This document shows, in pieces, positions 18,402-26,235 of a DNA stretch of 64,000 nucleotides. A model generated the notes under the pieces. That model was not told the origin of the DNA. It did no database searches and worked only from the letters and a program-made list of their open reading frames with translations. The position numbers and the translations under genes are program-made. The first letter of the stretch is position 1, and every line of letters begins with the position of its first letter. Source of the DNA: Aminobacter niigataensis (GTDB lineage: Bacteria > Pseudomonadota > Alphaproteobacteria > Rhizobiales > Rhizobiaceae); assembly GCF_014200015.1 (NCBI RefSeq), contig NZ_JACHOT010000005.1, forward strand, positions 310,001-374,000, written 5' to 3'.

Positions 18402-19643
18402 CTACGATGCCGTGGCTTTCTCGAAGGCGGTCAGGGCTTCGTTCCAATTGGCGCGGTGCTCGATTAGCGTCTTGCTGAGCATCAGGCTCTTTGCCTCGTT
18501 CATAGCCAGTGCACCGACCAAGCGATCACCGCGCCTGTACCAAGCCAGGAACCTGCGCTCGGCAACCGAACCCTCGACGATGCGGATTTCATCGGCTGCG
18601 GTGATACCGGCAAACTGAATGCGCACGCCGTATTGATCCGACCAGAAATAGTTGCTTCCGTGGAATGGCCGCTGCTCCTCGGCGTCGGCGAGTATGTTGC
18701 GCGCGACGTGCCGGCCCTGCTCCACGGCGTTGGTCCATTGCTCGCCGCGCATGCGCAGGCCAAACAGTTCATTCGGCCAGGACGCAACGTCGCCGGCCGC
18801 GTAGACGCCTTTGGCCGGTGTCGAGAGCGTGGCATCGCAGACCGTGCCATTGTCGATGGGCAGCCCAGAGCCGGCCAGCCAATCCACTGTCGGGGCAACG
18901 CCGATGCCAACCACCAGGAGATCGCAATCAATCGTCGTCCCGTCCGTAAGCCGGACCCGTTCCACGCGCCCGTGACCTTCGACGGATTCGATCGACACGC
19001 CCCGGAGGAGCCTGGTTCCGTGGTCGGCATGAAGCCCGGCGCATGCGAGACCCATGTCGTTGCCAAGCGCGCGCGCCAGCGGCGCCGGCGAAGCCTCGAC
19101 GATCGTAACGTCCAGACCCAGCTTCCTGGCGCTTGCCGCCACTTCGGACCCTATGAACCCTGCCCCGACGACAACCACACGGGGTGCTTTTCCGAAGGCG
19201 TCTCGAATTGCGACGCCATCGTCGAGCGTCCTCAGTTCATGGACGCCGGCCATATCCGCGATGCCACCCAAACGACGCGGCGCGGCGCCGGTACAAATGA
19301 CCAGATCATCGAAATCAACGGACCCACGGCTGGTCTTCAAGCAACGCTCGCGAAGATCGAGACTGCCGACCCGATGCTCCAGCAACAAATCTATGCTCAG
19401 ATTGTTGTAATATTCGGCATCGCGGTAGATGGCCTTTTCGACGGAGGTGGTCCCGACGAGCAGGCTCTTGGACAGTTGCGGCCGGTCGTAGGGTGCTACT
19501 GCTTCGGCCGTGACCATCTTGATCGAGCCGTCGAAACCCTGGCGCCGCAACTCTTCGGCAGCACGCAAGCCGGCCAAGCCACCGCCGGCGATAGCGACAC
19601 GCCGGCGGTGGTGGGGAGGATGGCGAACGCTTGCATGTGTCAT
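18402..19643 (-). CDS. FAD-dependent ferredoxin reductase (BenC/rubredoxin-reductase-like)
   Basis: A 413-residue flavoprotein of the pyridine nucleotide-disulphide oxidoreductase fold. The FAD-binding GGGLAGLRAAEELR lies near 17-30, the 'YDRPQLSKSLL' segment near 50-60 is typical of oxygenase-coupled ferredoxin reductases, and the NAD-binding 'VVVVGAGFIGSEVAASARKLG' is near 141-161. The FAD-closing 'VYAAGDVASWPNELFG' is near 267-282. It probably passes electrons from NADH to the ferredoxin at 21.0 kb and then to the Rieske oxygenase next door. The start at 19643 (MTHASV) is tentative; an upstream ATG adds 14 residues. Confidence 0.87.
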   Translation of the reverse strand: MTHASVRHPPHHRRRVAIAGGGLAGLRAAEELRRQGFDGSIKMVTAEAVAPYDRPQLSKSLLVGTTSVEKAIYRDAEYYNNLSIDLLLEHRVGSLDLRERCLKTSRGSVDFDDLVICTGAAPRRLGGIADMAGVHELRTLDDGVAIRDAFGKAPRVVVVGAGFIGSEVAASARKLGLDVTIVEASPAPLARALGNDMGLACAGLHADHGTRLLRGVSIESVEGHGRVERVRLTDGTTIDCDLLVVGIGVAPTVDWLAGSGLPIDNGTVCDATLSTPAKGVYAAGDVASWPNELFGLRMRGEQWTNAVEQGRHVARNILADAEEQRPFHGSNYFWSDQYGVRIQFAGITAADEIRIVEGSVAERRFLAWYRRGDRLVGALAMNEAKSLMLSKTLIEHRANWNEALTAFEKATAS

Positions 19644-19788
19644 GGCACAACTTGCCCTTGCGCCCGCCTCGGCACTGGAAGCCAAGGGCTGGGCGGCTCA
19701 ATCCTGTCGGTGACCCGAAGGTCAGTTCAGTCAGCTAGAAGGCAGCCGAAATACTCACGGAACATTTCGGCCGCCTGCACCCTGGGGC

Positions 19789-20877
19789 CTACCTGGCCAG
19801 TTGGTTGGACAGTTCGAGGAGCCATCGGCGATACTCGACCGAGTATTTGTCGACGCCCTTGACGTGCATCTCGACAGTCAGATCTTCCGGCAGTTCTTCG
19901 GGCCGCTGCGATTCAACGACCGCTTTGTCCTGGTCGTAGATAAACTTGACGAACCCGGCGAGTTCGGTGTCCTTCTGCGCCGGATCGCCAAAGTCACGCG
20001 TCGCGACCGTGAAATTGCGAATCTTCTTCGCGTTCATGGGCGTTGGATGGAAGATCAGGTTGTAGCGGTTTCCATCCTGGAACAGGATGTTCAAGACGCA
20101 GGTCAAAGGCATGAACACGCGCCAATCGACCAGGAACCGGATGTAGGGATCGGTCGGCATTTCCTTCCCACCCCAGGCTGCCGTGTCGATGGGCACACGC
20201 ACCCACGCACCCTCACCTTGCTTGTTCTCGAGCTTGTTTTCGTTGCGCCAGACTTCGTGAGCCGGAACCTCCGGTACAGTTGCATCGCCGAGAAAACCAT
20301 CGTGCAGAATGGCGAAGTGCGAATAGTCCGTGTAGTTCTCGACGCGCCGCGGCGCGCTGCAGGCCCAGTCTTCGGACGGCACCGCGACATAGTGGAAGGA
20401 CGGGTCGTCCCAGAGATGAAACTCGGGCAGCGGGTAGTGAGGCTTGTCTTCGAGGCAGACCCAGACCATGCCGTACTTTTCGACGGACTGGTACTTGCGG
20501 ACGCTGGCACGCAAGTGCCCGGCCAGATCGGGCCGCTGAGGGGCAAGCTTCAGATCGCCGCTCGAGTCAAACTGCCAACCGTGGTAGGGGCATTCCAGCC
20601 GGCAGTTTCCGTCTTTCGTCTCTTTCACGCTGCCGAGCGACAGCCGCGTTCCGCGGTGCGGACAAAGATCGTCGAATACCGAAATTTCGCCTCGCATGCG
20701 GACGATGACGATGTCCTGATCGCACAAGGTAAAGCCGATCGGCTTTTCCGTCACCTCGTGCGAGTATGCAACCACATGCCAGAAATGGCGAAGCGATCGG
20801 TAGACACGCGCTTCGCCCTCGACATCCAGTTCGTTCGCACGCATGCTGGCGACGGGCTTGAGTTTGGTAACAGCCAT
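19789..20877 (-). CDS. Rieske non-haem iron oxygenase, alpha subunit (demethylase-like)
   Basis: A 362-residue oxygenase. The Rieske [2Fe-2S] ligands are C72-x-H74 (LCPHRG) and C96-x2-H99 (CPYHGW). The mononuclear iron motif D184-x2-H187-x4-H192 lies in NYTDYSHFAILHDG. Overall size and arrangement resemble the VanA/caffeine N-demethylase branch, which works as alpha-only trimers and releases formaldehyde from N- or O-methyl groups. The adjoining ferredoxin and reductase make a complete three-component system, and a Gfa in the cluster could handle formaldehyde. Ring hydroxylation rather than demethylation remains possible; the substrate is not visible from sequence. Confidence 0.87.
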   Translation of the reverse strand: MAVTKLKPVASMRANELDVEGEARVYRSLRHFWHVVAYSHEVTEKPIGFTLCDQDIVIVRMRGEISVFDDLCPHRGTRLSLGSVKETKDGNCRLECPYHGWQFDSSGDLKLAPQRPDLAGHLRASVRKYQSVEKYGMVWVCLEDKPHYPLPEFHLWDDPSFHYVAVPSEDWACSAPRRVENYTDYSHFAILHDGFLGDATVPEVPAHEVWRNENKLENKQGEGAWVRVPIDTAAWGGKEMPTDPYIRFLVDWRVFMPLTCVLNILFQDGNRYNLIFHPTPMNAKKIRNFTVATRDFGDPAQKDTELAGFVKFIYDQDKAVVESQRPEELPEDLTVEMHVKGVDKYSVEYRRWLLELSNQLAR

Positions 20878-21020
20878 GCTCGTTCTCCTCTTTTTGGCTC
20901 TGCCGTCCAGATGACGCCTTCTAGGCGTTCTTGTTTGTCTGCCCGCAGGGCGAGCAAATCCGTTGCAGCGTGAGCTGCCAGTGCAATCCGGTGATGCTTG
21001 TTGGTTGCTAGGCTAAGCTG

Positions 21021-21236
21021 CTAGGCGATTGCCGGTTCCTCGTGCTGCAAGAGCTCGATGGCTTCGACGGGGCAACACATTGCCGCGTCCTGGGCTTCCT
21101 TTTGTTCGGTATCGCTGAGCTTGCAGCTCTTGATGACGACGAGGCGGCCGGCCTTATCCAGATCGAACAGGCTGGGCGCAATGGTGATGCACATGCCGGA
21201 GCAGATGCATTTGTCCATGTCCACATGCACTTTCAT
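21021..21236 (-). CDS. Small ferredoxin, [3Fe-4S] type
   Basis: A 71-residue ferredoxin. Cluster ligands are C10, C16 and C55 in the pattern C-x5-C...CP (DKCICSGMC and CCPVEAI), the usual arrangement of P450-associated [3Fe-4S] ferredoxins; C12 and C54 are extra cysteines. The ATG at 21236 follows GGGAGACC and gives the normal MKVHVD N-terminus. Rieske oxygenases more often use a plant-type or Rieske-type [2Fe-2S] ferredoxin, so this partner is unusual. No P450 gene is in the window. It lies between the oxygenase and the Mo-hydroxylase large subunit. Confidence 0.87.
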   Translation of the reverse strand: MKVHVDMDKCICSGMCITIAPSLFDLDKAGRLVVIKSCKLSDTEQKEAQDAAMCCPVEAIELLQHEEPAIA

Positions 21237-21300
21237 CTTGGTCTCCCTGTTGGTCAATCAATTGATGCGCATTTCCGGACGCCCACCCGACGGGCGGGCA

Positions 21301-23688
21301 TCAACCGCCGGTCACGGCGGCGTAGATCATGCTCGGCGTGATTGGGATGTGTTGGAACGGGGCTGCACCAAACGGCCGTAGCGCGTCATCGATTCCGGAG
21401 GCGATCACAGCCCCGACCGGGATGCACCCTGCCTCTCCGACCCCCTTCACGCCTAGCGGATTGAGCGGCGAAGGCGTTTCGAGATGCAGAATCTCGACCT
21501 GCGGTACTTCAGTTGCGTAAGGCACCAGGAAGTCGACGAAGTTGGCGTTGATCATGTTGCCATCGGTGTCGAACTCGATGCGCTCGTACATTGCGCCGCC
21601 GATCCCCTGGGCAATCCCGCCCATCACCTGGCCCTCCACGATCATCGGATTGATCATGTTGCCGCAGTCGTGGATGCACACATAGCGCCGAACCTTGACC
21701 GAGCAGATTTCCGGATCAACCTCAAGGATTGCACCGTGAACTCCATAGGCCCAGGTAGCGCAGGGCGGGCTGTAGTAGTCCGTTGCCTCGAGGCCCGGGG
21801 CCTGGCCCTCGCCAAGCGCGGGACCATCGTGGCGACTGGCAGGGGCGAACTGGGTTGCAGCCTTGGCCGATTCATTGAAGGCATAACGCAACGGGTTGGT
21901 TGCCGTCGCCACTGCCGCCAGCGACACTTGGCGATCGGTGCCTTTCACCCAGGCTGCGCCGTCGCGTAGCTCAATGTCATCCGCGCTGGCCTCGAGCATG
22001 TTGGCGGCCGCCGTGAGCGTCTTGTTGCGGACGATCAAAGCCGACTTGTGGATGGCATTGCCCGACACCACCGCGGCGCGACTGGCGAAAGTAGCGACGC
22101 CCCAGTCGAACGCCTTGGTGTCGCCCTCGACGAGGATGACGTCCTCCACCTTCACGCCGAGCTGGTCCGACACGATCTGTGCGAACACCGTATCGTGGCC
22201 CTGTCCCTGAGAAGTGAGGCCCGTATTGACATACACCTTGCCGGTGATCGGGTGGATCTTGATGTGGCCGCCCTCATAGGGGCCGAGACCGGTGCCCTCC
22301 ACGTAGAAGGCCATACCGAGCCCGAGATGCCTGCCCGCCTCGCGCGCCTTTTGTTGTTCGGCTGCGAAATTGGCGACGTCGAGCTTGTCGTGGAGCATCT
22401 CCAGCGCCTTGTGATACTGGCCGCTGTCGAGGCTGACCGGCAGACCGTCGGCAAACAGCAGCCCCTCGCGCAATTTGGGGAATTCGTCGTCGCCGATCAG
22501 GTTGCGGCGCCGGATCTCGAAGCGGTCAAGCCCGAGATCGTCGGCAAGCTGGTCCATCGCCCGCTCAATGGCGAAACAGGCATGCGGGCGTCCGCAGCCG
22601 CGGTAGGGCGTGACCGGCACGGTTGGAGTATATACCGCCTTGAATTCGACCCAGATATTGGGGATGCGGTACGGGCCGGCGATGGAGGTCGATGCGACCT
22701 GAGCCACCGCAATGCCATAGGGAATGAAGGCGCCGGTGTCGTGCAGGAAGCTGTCGCGCAGGGCCAAGACCTCGCCAGTCTTCTTGGCATAGAGCTCGAT
22801 GGTGTGGATCTGCGTTCGTTCCTGGGTCGAGCCGACAAAGTTCTCGCGCCGGTCCTCGATATACTTTACCGGACGTCCCAGATGTCGTGCGGCAAACGGC
22901 ACCAGCAACTCGTCCGGATAGAACAAGAGCACCTTCTGGCCGAAGCCGCCGCCGACGTTGGGAGCAATCACGCGCACCTTGTCCTCATCGATATTGAGGA
23001 TCGAGGCCAGGCCGCCACGCACCGACAAGGGTGCCTGTGTTCCATCCCAGACGGTCAGTTCGCCGGTAACCCGGTCGAATATGGCGGCAACCGCGCGGCA
23101 TTCCATGGCCGCTGCCGTGGAGCGGTCCACCTGGACCCTCACTCTTGTGACGTGCTCGGCCTCGGCAATCGCCCGATCGGGGTTTCCCGACACCTGCACG
23201 AGATGAGCCGCGATGTTGTTCGGGTGCGTTGGATGGACCAGCGGCGAGCCGTCCAGGATTGCCTTTTCGAGGTCTATTTCGACCTCCAGCGGATCGTAGT
23301 CCACATCGACGAGCGCCGCCGCATCCTCTGCAGTGTAGCGGTCCACCGCAACGACCATCGCCACGGTCTGACCGACGTAATAGACATCGCCCCGCGCCAG
23401 CGGACGCTGGGTGCGAGCGTCCGTCATAGATGAATGCGGAATGAGCAGCGGCAATTCCAGATCGAGGTCGCCAATGTTGTCGCAGGTGTAGACCGCCGCA
23501 ACGCCTGGATGCGTGCACGCCGCCGTCACGTCGATCGAGTTAATCCGGGCACGGGCGAACGGGCTCCGCACGAATGCCACATGAAGAGCGTTTGCCAGCG
23601 GAATATCGTCGACGAACGACCCTTCGCCGCGCAGCAGCTGGGGGTCGATGTTGCGTTGGATACGGGATCCGAAAGCTCGAGTGGACAT
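21301..23688 (-). CDS. Molybdenum hydroxylase large subunit (xanthine dehydrogenase/CoxL family, not CO dehydrogenase)
   Basis: A 795-residue molybdopterin subunit. GGGFGQK is at 246-252, the active-site loop reads PYRGCGRP (361-368) and the catalytic glutamate is E752 in GVGEAG near the end. True CO dehydrogenase has AYRCSFR in this loop, so this is a form II enzyme that hydroxylates a ring carbon with water as oxygen donor. The start at 23688 is chosen because MSTRAFGSRIQR matches the family and the longer reading overlaps the small-subunit gene. It partners with the [2Fe-2S] and FAD subunits just upstream. Purines, pyrimidines and pyridines are typical substrates. Confidence 0.9.
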   Translation of the reverse strand: MSTRAFGSRIQRNIDPQLLRGEGSFVDDIPLANALHVAFVRSPFARARINSIDVTAACTHPGVAAVYTCDNIGDLDLELPLLIPHSSMTDARTQRPLARGDVYYVGQTVAMVVAVDRYTAEDAAALVDVDYDPLEVEIDLEKAILDGSPLVHPTHPNNIAAHLVQVSGNPDRAIAEAEHVTRVRVQVDRSTAAAMECRAVAAIFDRVTGELTVWDGTQAPLSVRGGLASILNIDEDKVRVIAPNVGGGFGQKVLLFYPDELLVPFAARHLGRPVKYIEDRRENFVGSTQERTQIHTIELYAKKTGEVLALRDSFLHDTGAFIPYGIAVAQVASTSIAGPYRIPNIWVEFKAVYTPTVPVTPYRGCGRPHACFAIERAMDQLADDLGLDRFEIRRRNLIGDDEFPKLREGLLFADGLPVSLDSGQYHKALEMLHDKLDVANFAAEQQKAREAGRHLGLGMAFYVEGTGLGPYEGGHIKIHPITGKVYVNTGLTSQGQGHDTVFAQIVSDQLGVKVEDVILVEGDTKAFDWGVATFASRAAVVSGNAIHKSALIVRNKTLTAAANMLEASADDIELRDGAAWVKGTDRQVSLAAVATATNPLRYAFNESAKAATQFAPASRHDGPALGEGQAPGLEATDYYSPPCATWAYGVHGAILEVDPEICSVKVRRYVCIHDCGNMINPMIVEGQVMGGIAQGIGGAMYERIEFDTDGNMINANFVDFLVPYATEVPQVEILHLETPSPLNPLGVKGVGEAGCIPVGAVIASGIDDALRPFGAAPFQHIPITPSMIYAAVTGG

Positions 23689-23699
23689 GGTTTCGATCC

Positions 23700-24236
23700 C
23701 TATCGAGAGGCCAGTGCATCCGCCGCCTGACGAACGGCGGCGACGATGTTCTGATAGCCGGTGCAGCGGCAGAGGTTTCCTGAGAGCATGACGCGGATGC
23801 CCTCCTCGGAGAGGTCCATCGGCATGTCGGATTCGAGATTGCTCAGGATGTTCATGATCATGCCGGGCGTGCAGTAGCCGCACTGCAGGGCGTGGCAGTT
23901 TCGGAACGCCTCCTGCAGGGGATGCAGGCTGCCATCATCGTCGGCAACGGACTCGATGGTGCGAACGTTGGTACCTTCGGCCTGGACGGCGAAGGTCAGG
24001 CAGGACCGCGCGGCGACCCCGTCGATGATCACGGTACAGGCACCGCAGACGCCATGCTCGCAACCGACATGTGTGCCAGTCAGGCCGAGCTCGTGGCGCA
24101 GAAAATCAGACAGCAGCATGCGCACGCTCACCTCTGCCGAAACCGTCTCGCCATTGACGCTCAGATTGACCGCCACCTTGGGATCGATGGAAATTGCCTG
24201 TGGTTTCGGCCTGATCGTTCCGCGGTTCATCTGCAT
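23700..24236 (-). CDS. Molybdenum hydroxylase small subunit, two [2Fe-2S] clusters
   Basis: A 178-residue electron-transfer subunit. The plant-type [2Fe-2S] ligands are C59, C64, C67 and C79 (GCEHGVCGAC...SC), and the second cluster uses C119, C122, C156 and C158 (CGYCTPG and CRCTG). It passes electrons from the molybdenum site to the FAD subunit. It starts 5 bases after the FAD-subunit gene ends and stops 11 bases before the large subunit starts, the usual M-S-L order. The length is slightly above the usual 155-165 because of an N-terminal extension of about 20 residues. Confidence 0.92.
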   Translation of the reverse strand: MQMNRGTIRPKPQAISIDPKVAVNLSVNGETVSAEVSVRMLLSDFLRHELGLTGTHVGCEHGVCGACTVIIDGVAARSCLTFAVQAEGTNVRTIESVADDDGSLHPLQEAFRNCHALQCGYCTPGMIMNILSNLESDMPMDLSEEGIRVMLSGNLCRCTGYQNIVAAVRQAADALASR

Positions 24237-24241
24237 TTCCT

Positions 24242-25093
24242 CTACTTCGTCCTCGATGCGGCCTTTTCGACCGCGCGCCTCACCAGCCCCGCCAGCAGAT
24301 GGCGGCGGTAATCGGTGCTGGCATGCATGTCATCCGGGGCGGTGACCGCCTCCTTTGCAGCCTCGCCGGCAGCCTTCAGAACATCCGGCACCAGGCCGCC
24401 CTTGGCTATTATTTCCTCCGACTGCCTCAAACGCACCGGCCTTGAGGAGATACCGCAGGCGGCAAGCGAGACGTGACCGGAGGTACGATCCACGATCGCA
24501 GCCACAGCCGCGATCGCATAGTCGCCATGGCGGCGCGTGAATTCCTCGAAGGCCCAGCCGGCACCAGCGGGCAGCACCGAGAAGCGCGCCTCGGTGATGA
24601 TCTCGTCCGGCTCGCGTGTCGTCGTCATGTGGAATTGGAAAAAGTCCTCGGCAGCGATCTCGCGGCGACCACGCGGGCCCTCGGCAACGACGCTGCCATC
24701 GGTTGCCAGCAGCACCATCGGCATCTCGGCGGCAGCGTCGGCATGGCACAGGCTGCCGACCACCGTTCCGCGGTTGCGAATAGGCACATGCGCCACATGC
24801 GCCATCGCTTCGCGGATCAGCGGATTGGCACGATGCGCCGCTTCGCTCAATTCGAGTTGGCGATGCCGCGTCATCGCCTTCACGACGATCCGCCCATCCT
24901 GCACCGAGATGCCCTTGAGGCCTTCGATGTGTTGAATGTCGACAAGGCGGCTGGGACTGGCGAGCCGCATGTTCAACGCCGGGATCAGGCTTTGCCCACC
25001 AGCAAGCACCATCGCGCCGGAATCGCCAGCCAGCAAAGCTATCGCGTCCTTCAGCGAACGAGGCGCGCGATACTCGAACAGCGGTGGCTTCAT
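24242..25093 (-). CDS. Molybdenum hydroxylase FAD-binding medium subunit
   Basis: A 283-residue flavoprotein subunit of the CoxM/xanthine dehydrogenase type. FAD-binding strings are AGGQSLIPALNMRL (about 31-44) and 'NRGTVVGSLCHADAAAEMP' (about 107-125). It is the first gene of the long leftward operon that ends with the importer permeases. The 221-base gap upstream holds a candidate regulon operator. Electrons from substrate hydroxylation leave through this subunit. Confidence 0.92.
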   Translation of the reverse strand: MKPPLFEYRAPRSLKDAIALLAGDSGAMVLAGGQSLIPALNMRLASPSRLVDIQHIEGLKGISVQDGRIVVKAMTRHRQLELSEAAHRANPLIREAMAHVAHVPIRNRGTVVGSLCHADAAAEMPMVLLATDGSVVAEGPRGRREIAAEDFFQFHMTTTREPDEIITEARFSVLPAGAGWAFEEFTRRHGDYAIAAVAAIVDRTSGHVSLAACGISSRPVRLRQSEEIIAKGGLVPDVLKAAGEAAKEAVTAPDDMHASTDYRRHLLAGLVRRAVEKAASRTK

Positions 25094-25228
25094 GCTACCT
25101 CCCGTTATGTTTTAGCCCCTTGCCCTGGACAGTGATCGCCCAAGGACCGACGCCATGTTTGGCAACCCCTCGTCGCCCACAGACAGTGTGGAGTGCTCAT
25201 TTCCTGAGCTTTCCTCTATCCACAATCT

Positions 25229-25241
25229 GGATACTGCATCC
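25229..25241 (-). promoter_or_regulatory. Candidate operator D of the catabolic regulon (Mo-hydroxylase/importer operon)
   Basis: The plus strand reads GGATACTGCATCC, a near-perfect palindrome (GGAT/ATCC arms). It matches the motif at the hyuA, amidase/IclR and creatininase/malonate control regions. It is 136 bases before the FAD-subunit start codon, in the gap between that gene and the DMT transporter gene. Confidence 0.5.
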
Positions 25242-25314
25242 TAAATAGCGATAGTCCGCGATGTCAACAGCAATTGCGACAGACCGTCATCGCAATTGCA
25301 TTTTCCTTGAATTG

Positions 25315-26235
25315 TCAGGGTCTGGCGGCGTCTCCCACGCGATTCACAAGCAAGACGCCGATCACGATCAATGCGAGCGCCAGCCATATCCAGAGCGACA
25401 GGCTCTCAGCAAAAAGCAGAACGCCGAAGCCGACGCCGACGGCGGTGTTCACGTAGCTCATCTGGCTGACATAGACCGGCCCGCCGACCTGCTGAAGGCG
25501 GAAGAAAAGACCGTATCCAACGCCGGTGGCAACGCATTGTATCGCTATGAGATGCCAGCCGTTTGCGAAGCCAGCGCCAACATCTGGCATCGCCGACATT
25601 GCTATGAGCAGCAACAGCGTGACTGCTATGCCAAGCGCCGCAGCGACAAGGGTCCATGCCGCAAGCGGCAGCGGGTTCTTCCCTTTCGGCCAGTGCGTTG
25701 TGCGGTAGACATTACCTGCCGCCAGCACCAACGGCGTGATCAAGGCAGCCAGGTACCAATAGAACGGAGCATGGGCAGCATCGCCGCCATTGCGTGCGAA
25801 AAGGATGACCAGCGTACCGACCATGCCGATCCCGAGACCAGCCAGGCGCGGCAGGTTCGGCTTTTCCAGCGCCAGTACGTAAACGATGGCGAGCGTGGCG
25901 ATCGGTGCCAGCGACTGGATTATCGCCGGGATGCCAGCTCCAAGATGGGGCATCACCGTCACGACGGCGGTCCAGGGAATGGCAAAGGTCAGCAGCCCTG
26001 CAGTCGCAGCGTAGCTCAGGGTAGCCCGGTCGGGTCGCAACGAATGGCCAGCCAGCCGGGCGATTGCGGCTAGCACTGCGCCTGCCCCGGCGGCGGTAGC
26101 TCCAACATAGACGAGAGAAGGTATGCCCCCGGCCACCGCAATCTTGCCCAGGGGAAAGATCGAGCCGATGCAGATGCCCGCCGCAAACAACAGAAGCACT
26201 GGCTCCAGTCGTGCGCCACGTCCTACATGCGTCAT
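25315..26235 (-). CDS. DMT-superfamily (EamA) transporter
   Basis: A 306-residue membrane protein with ten predicted membrane segments in two EamA-like halves. The ATG at 26235 overlaps the stop of the amidase gene (ATGA), so the two are translationally coupled; a much longer upstream reading runs through the amidase and was discarded. EamA proteins export or import small metabolites such as amino acids and nucleobases. Coupling to the amidase suggests it moves the amidase substrate or product (inference). Confidence 0.82.
   Translation of the reverse strand: MTHVGRGARLEPVLLLFAAGICIGSIFPLGKIAVAGGIPSLVYVGATAAGAGAVLAAIARLAGHSLRPDRATLSYAATAGLLTFAIPWTAVVTVMPHLGAGIPAIIQSLAPIATLAIVYVLALEKPNLPRLAGLGIGMVGTLVILFARNGGDAAHAPFYWYLAALITPLVLAAGNVYRTTHWPKGKNPLPLAAWTLVAAALGIAVTLLLLIAMSAMPDVGAGFANGWHLIAIQCVATGVGYGLFFRLQQVGGPVYVSQMSYVNTAVGVGFGVLLFAESLSLWIWLALALIVIGVLLVNRVGDAARP

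Noticed and set aside
21301-25093. Aerobic carbon monoxide dehydrogenase
   Set aside because: The active-site loop is PYRGCGRP instead of AYRCSFR and no CoxDEF genes are present.
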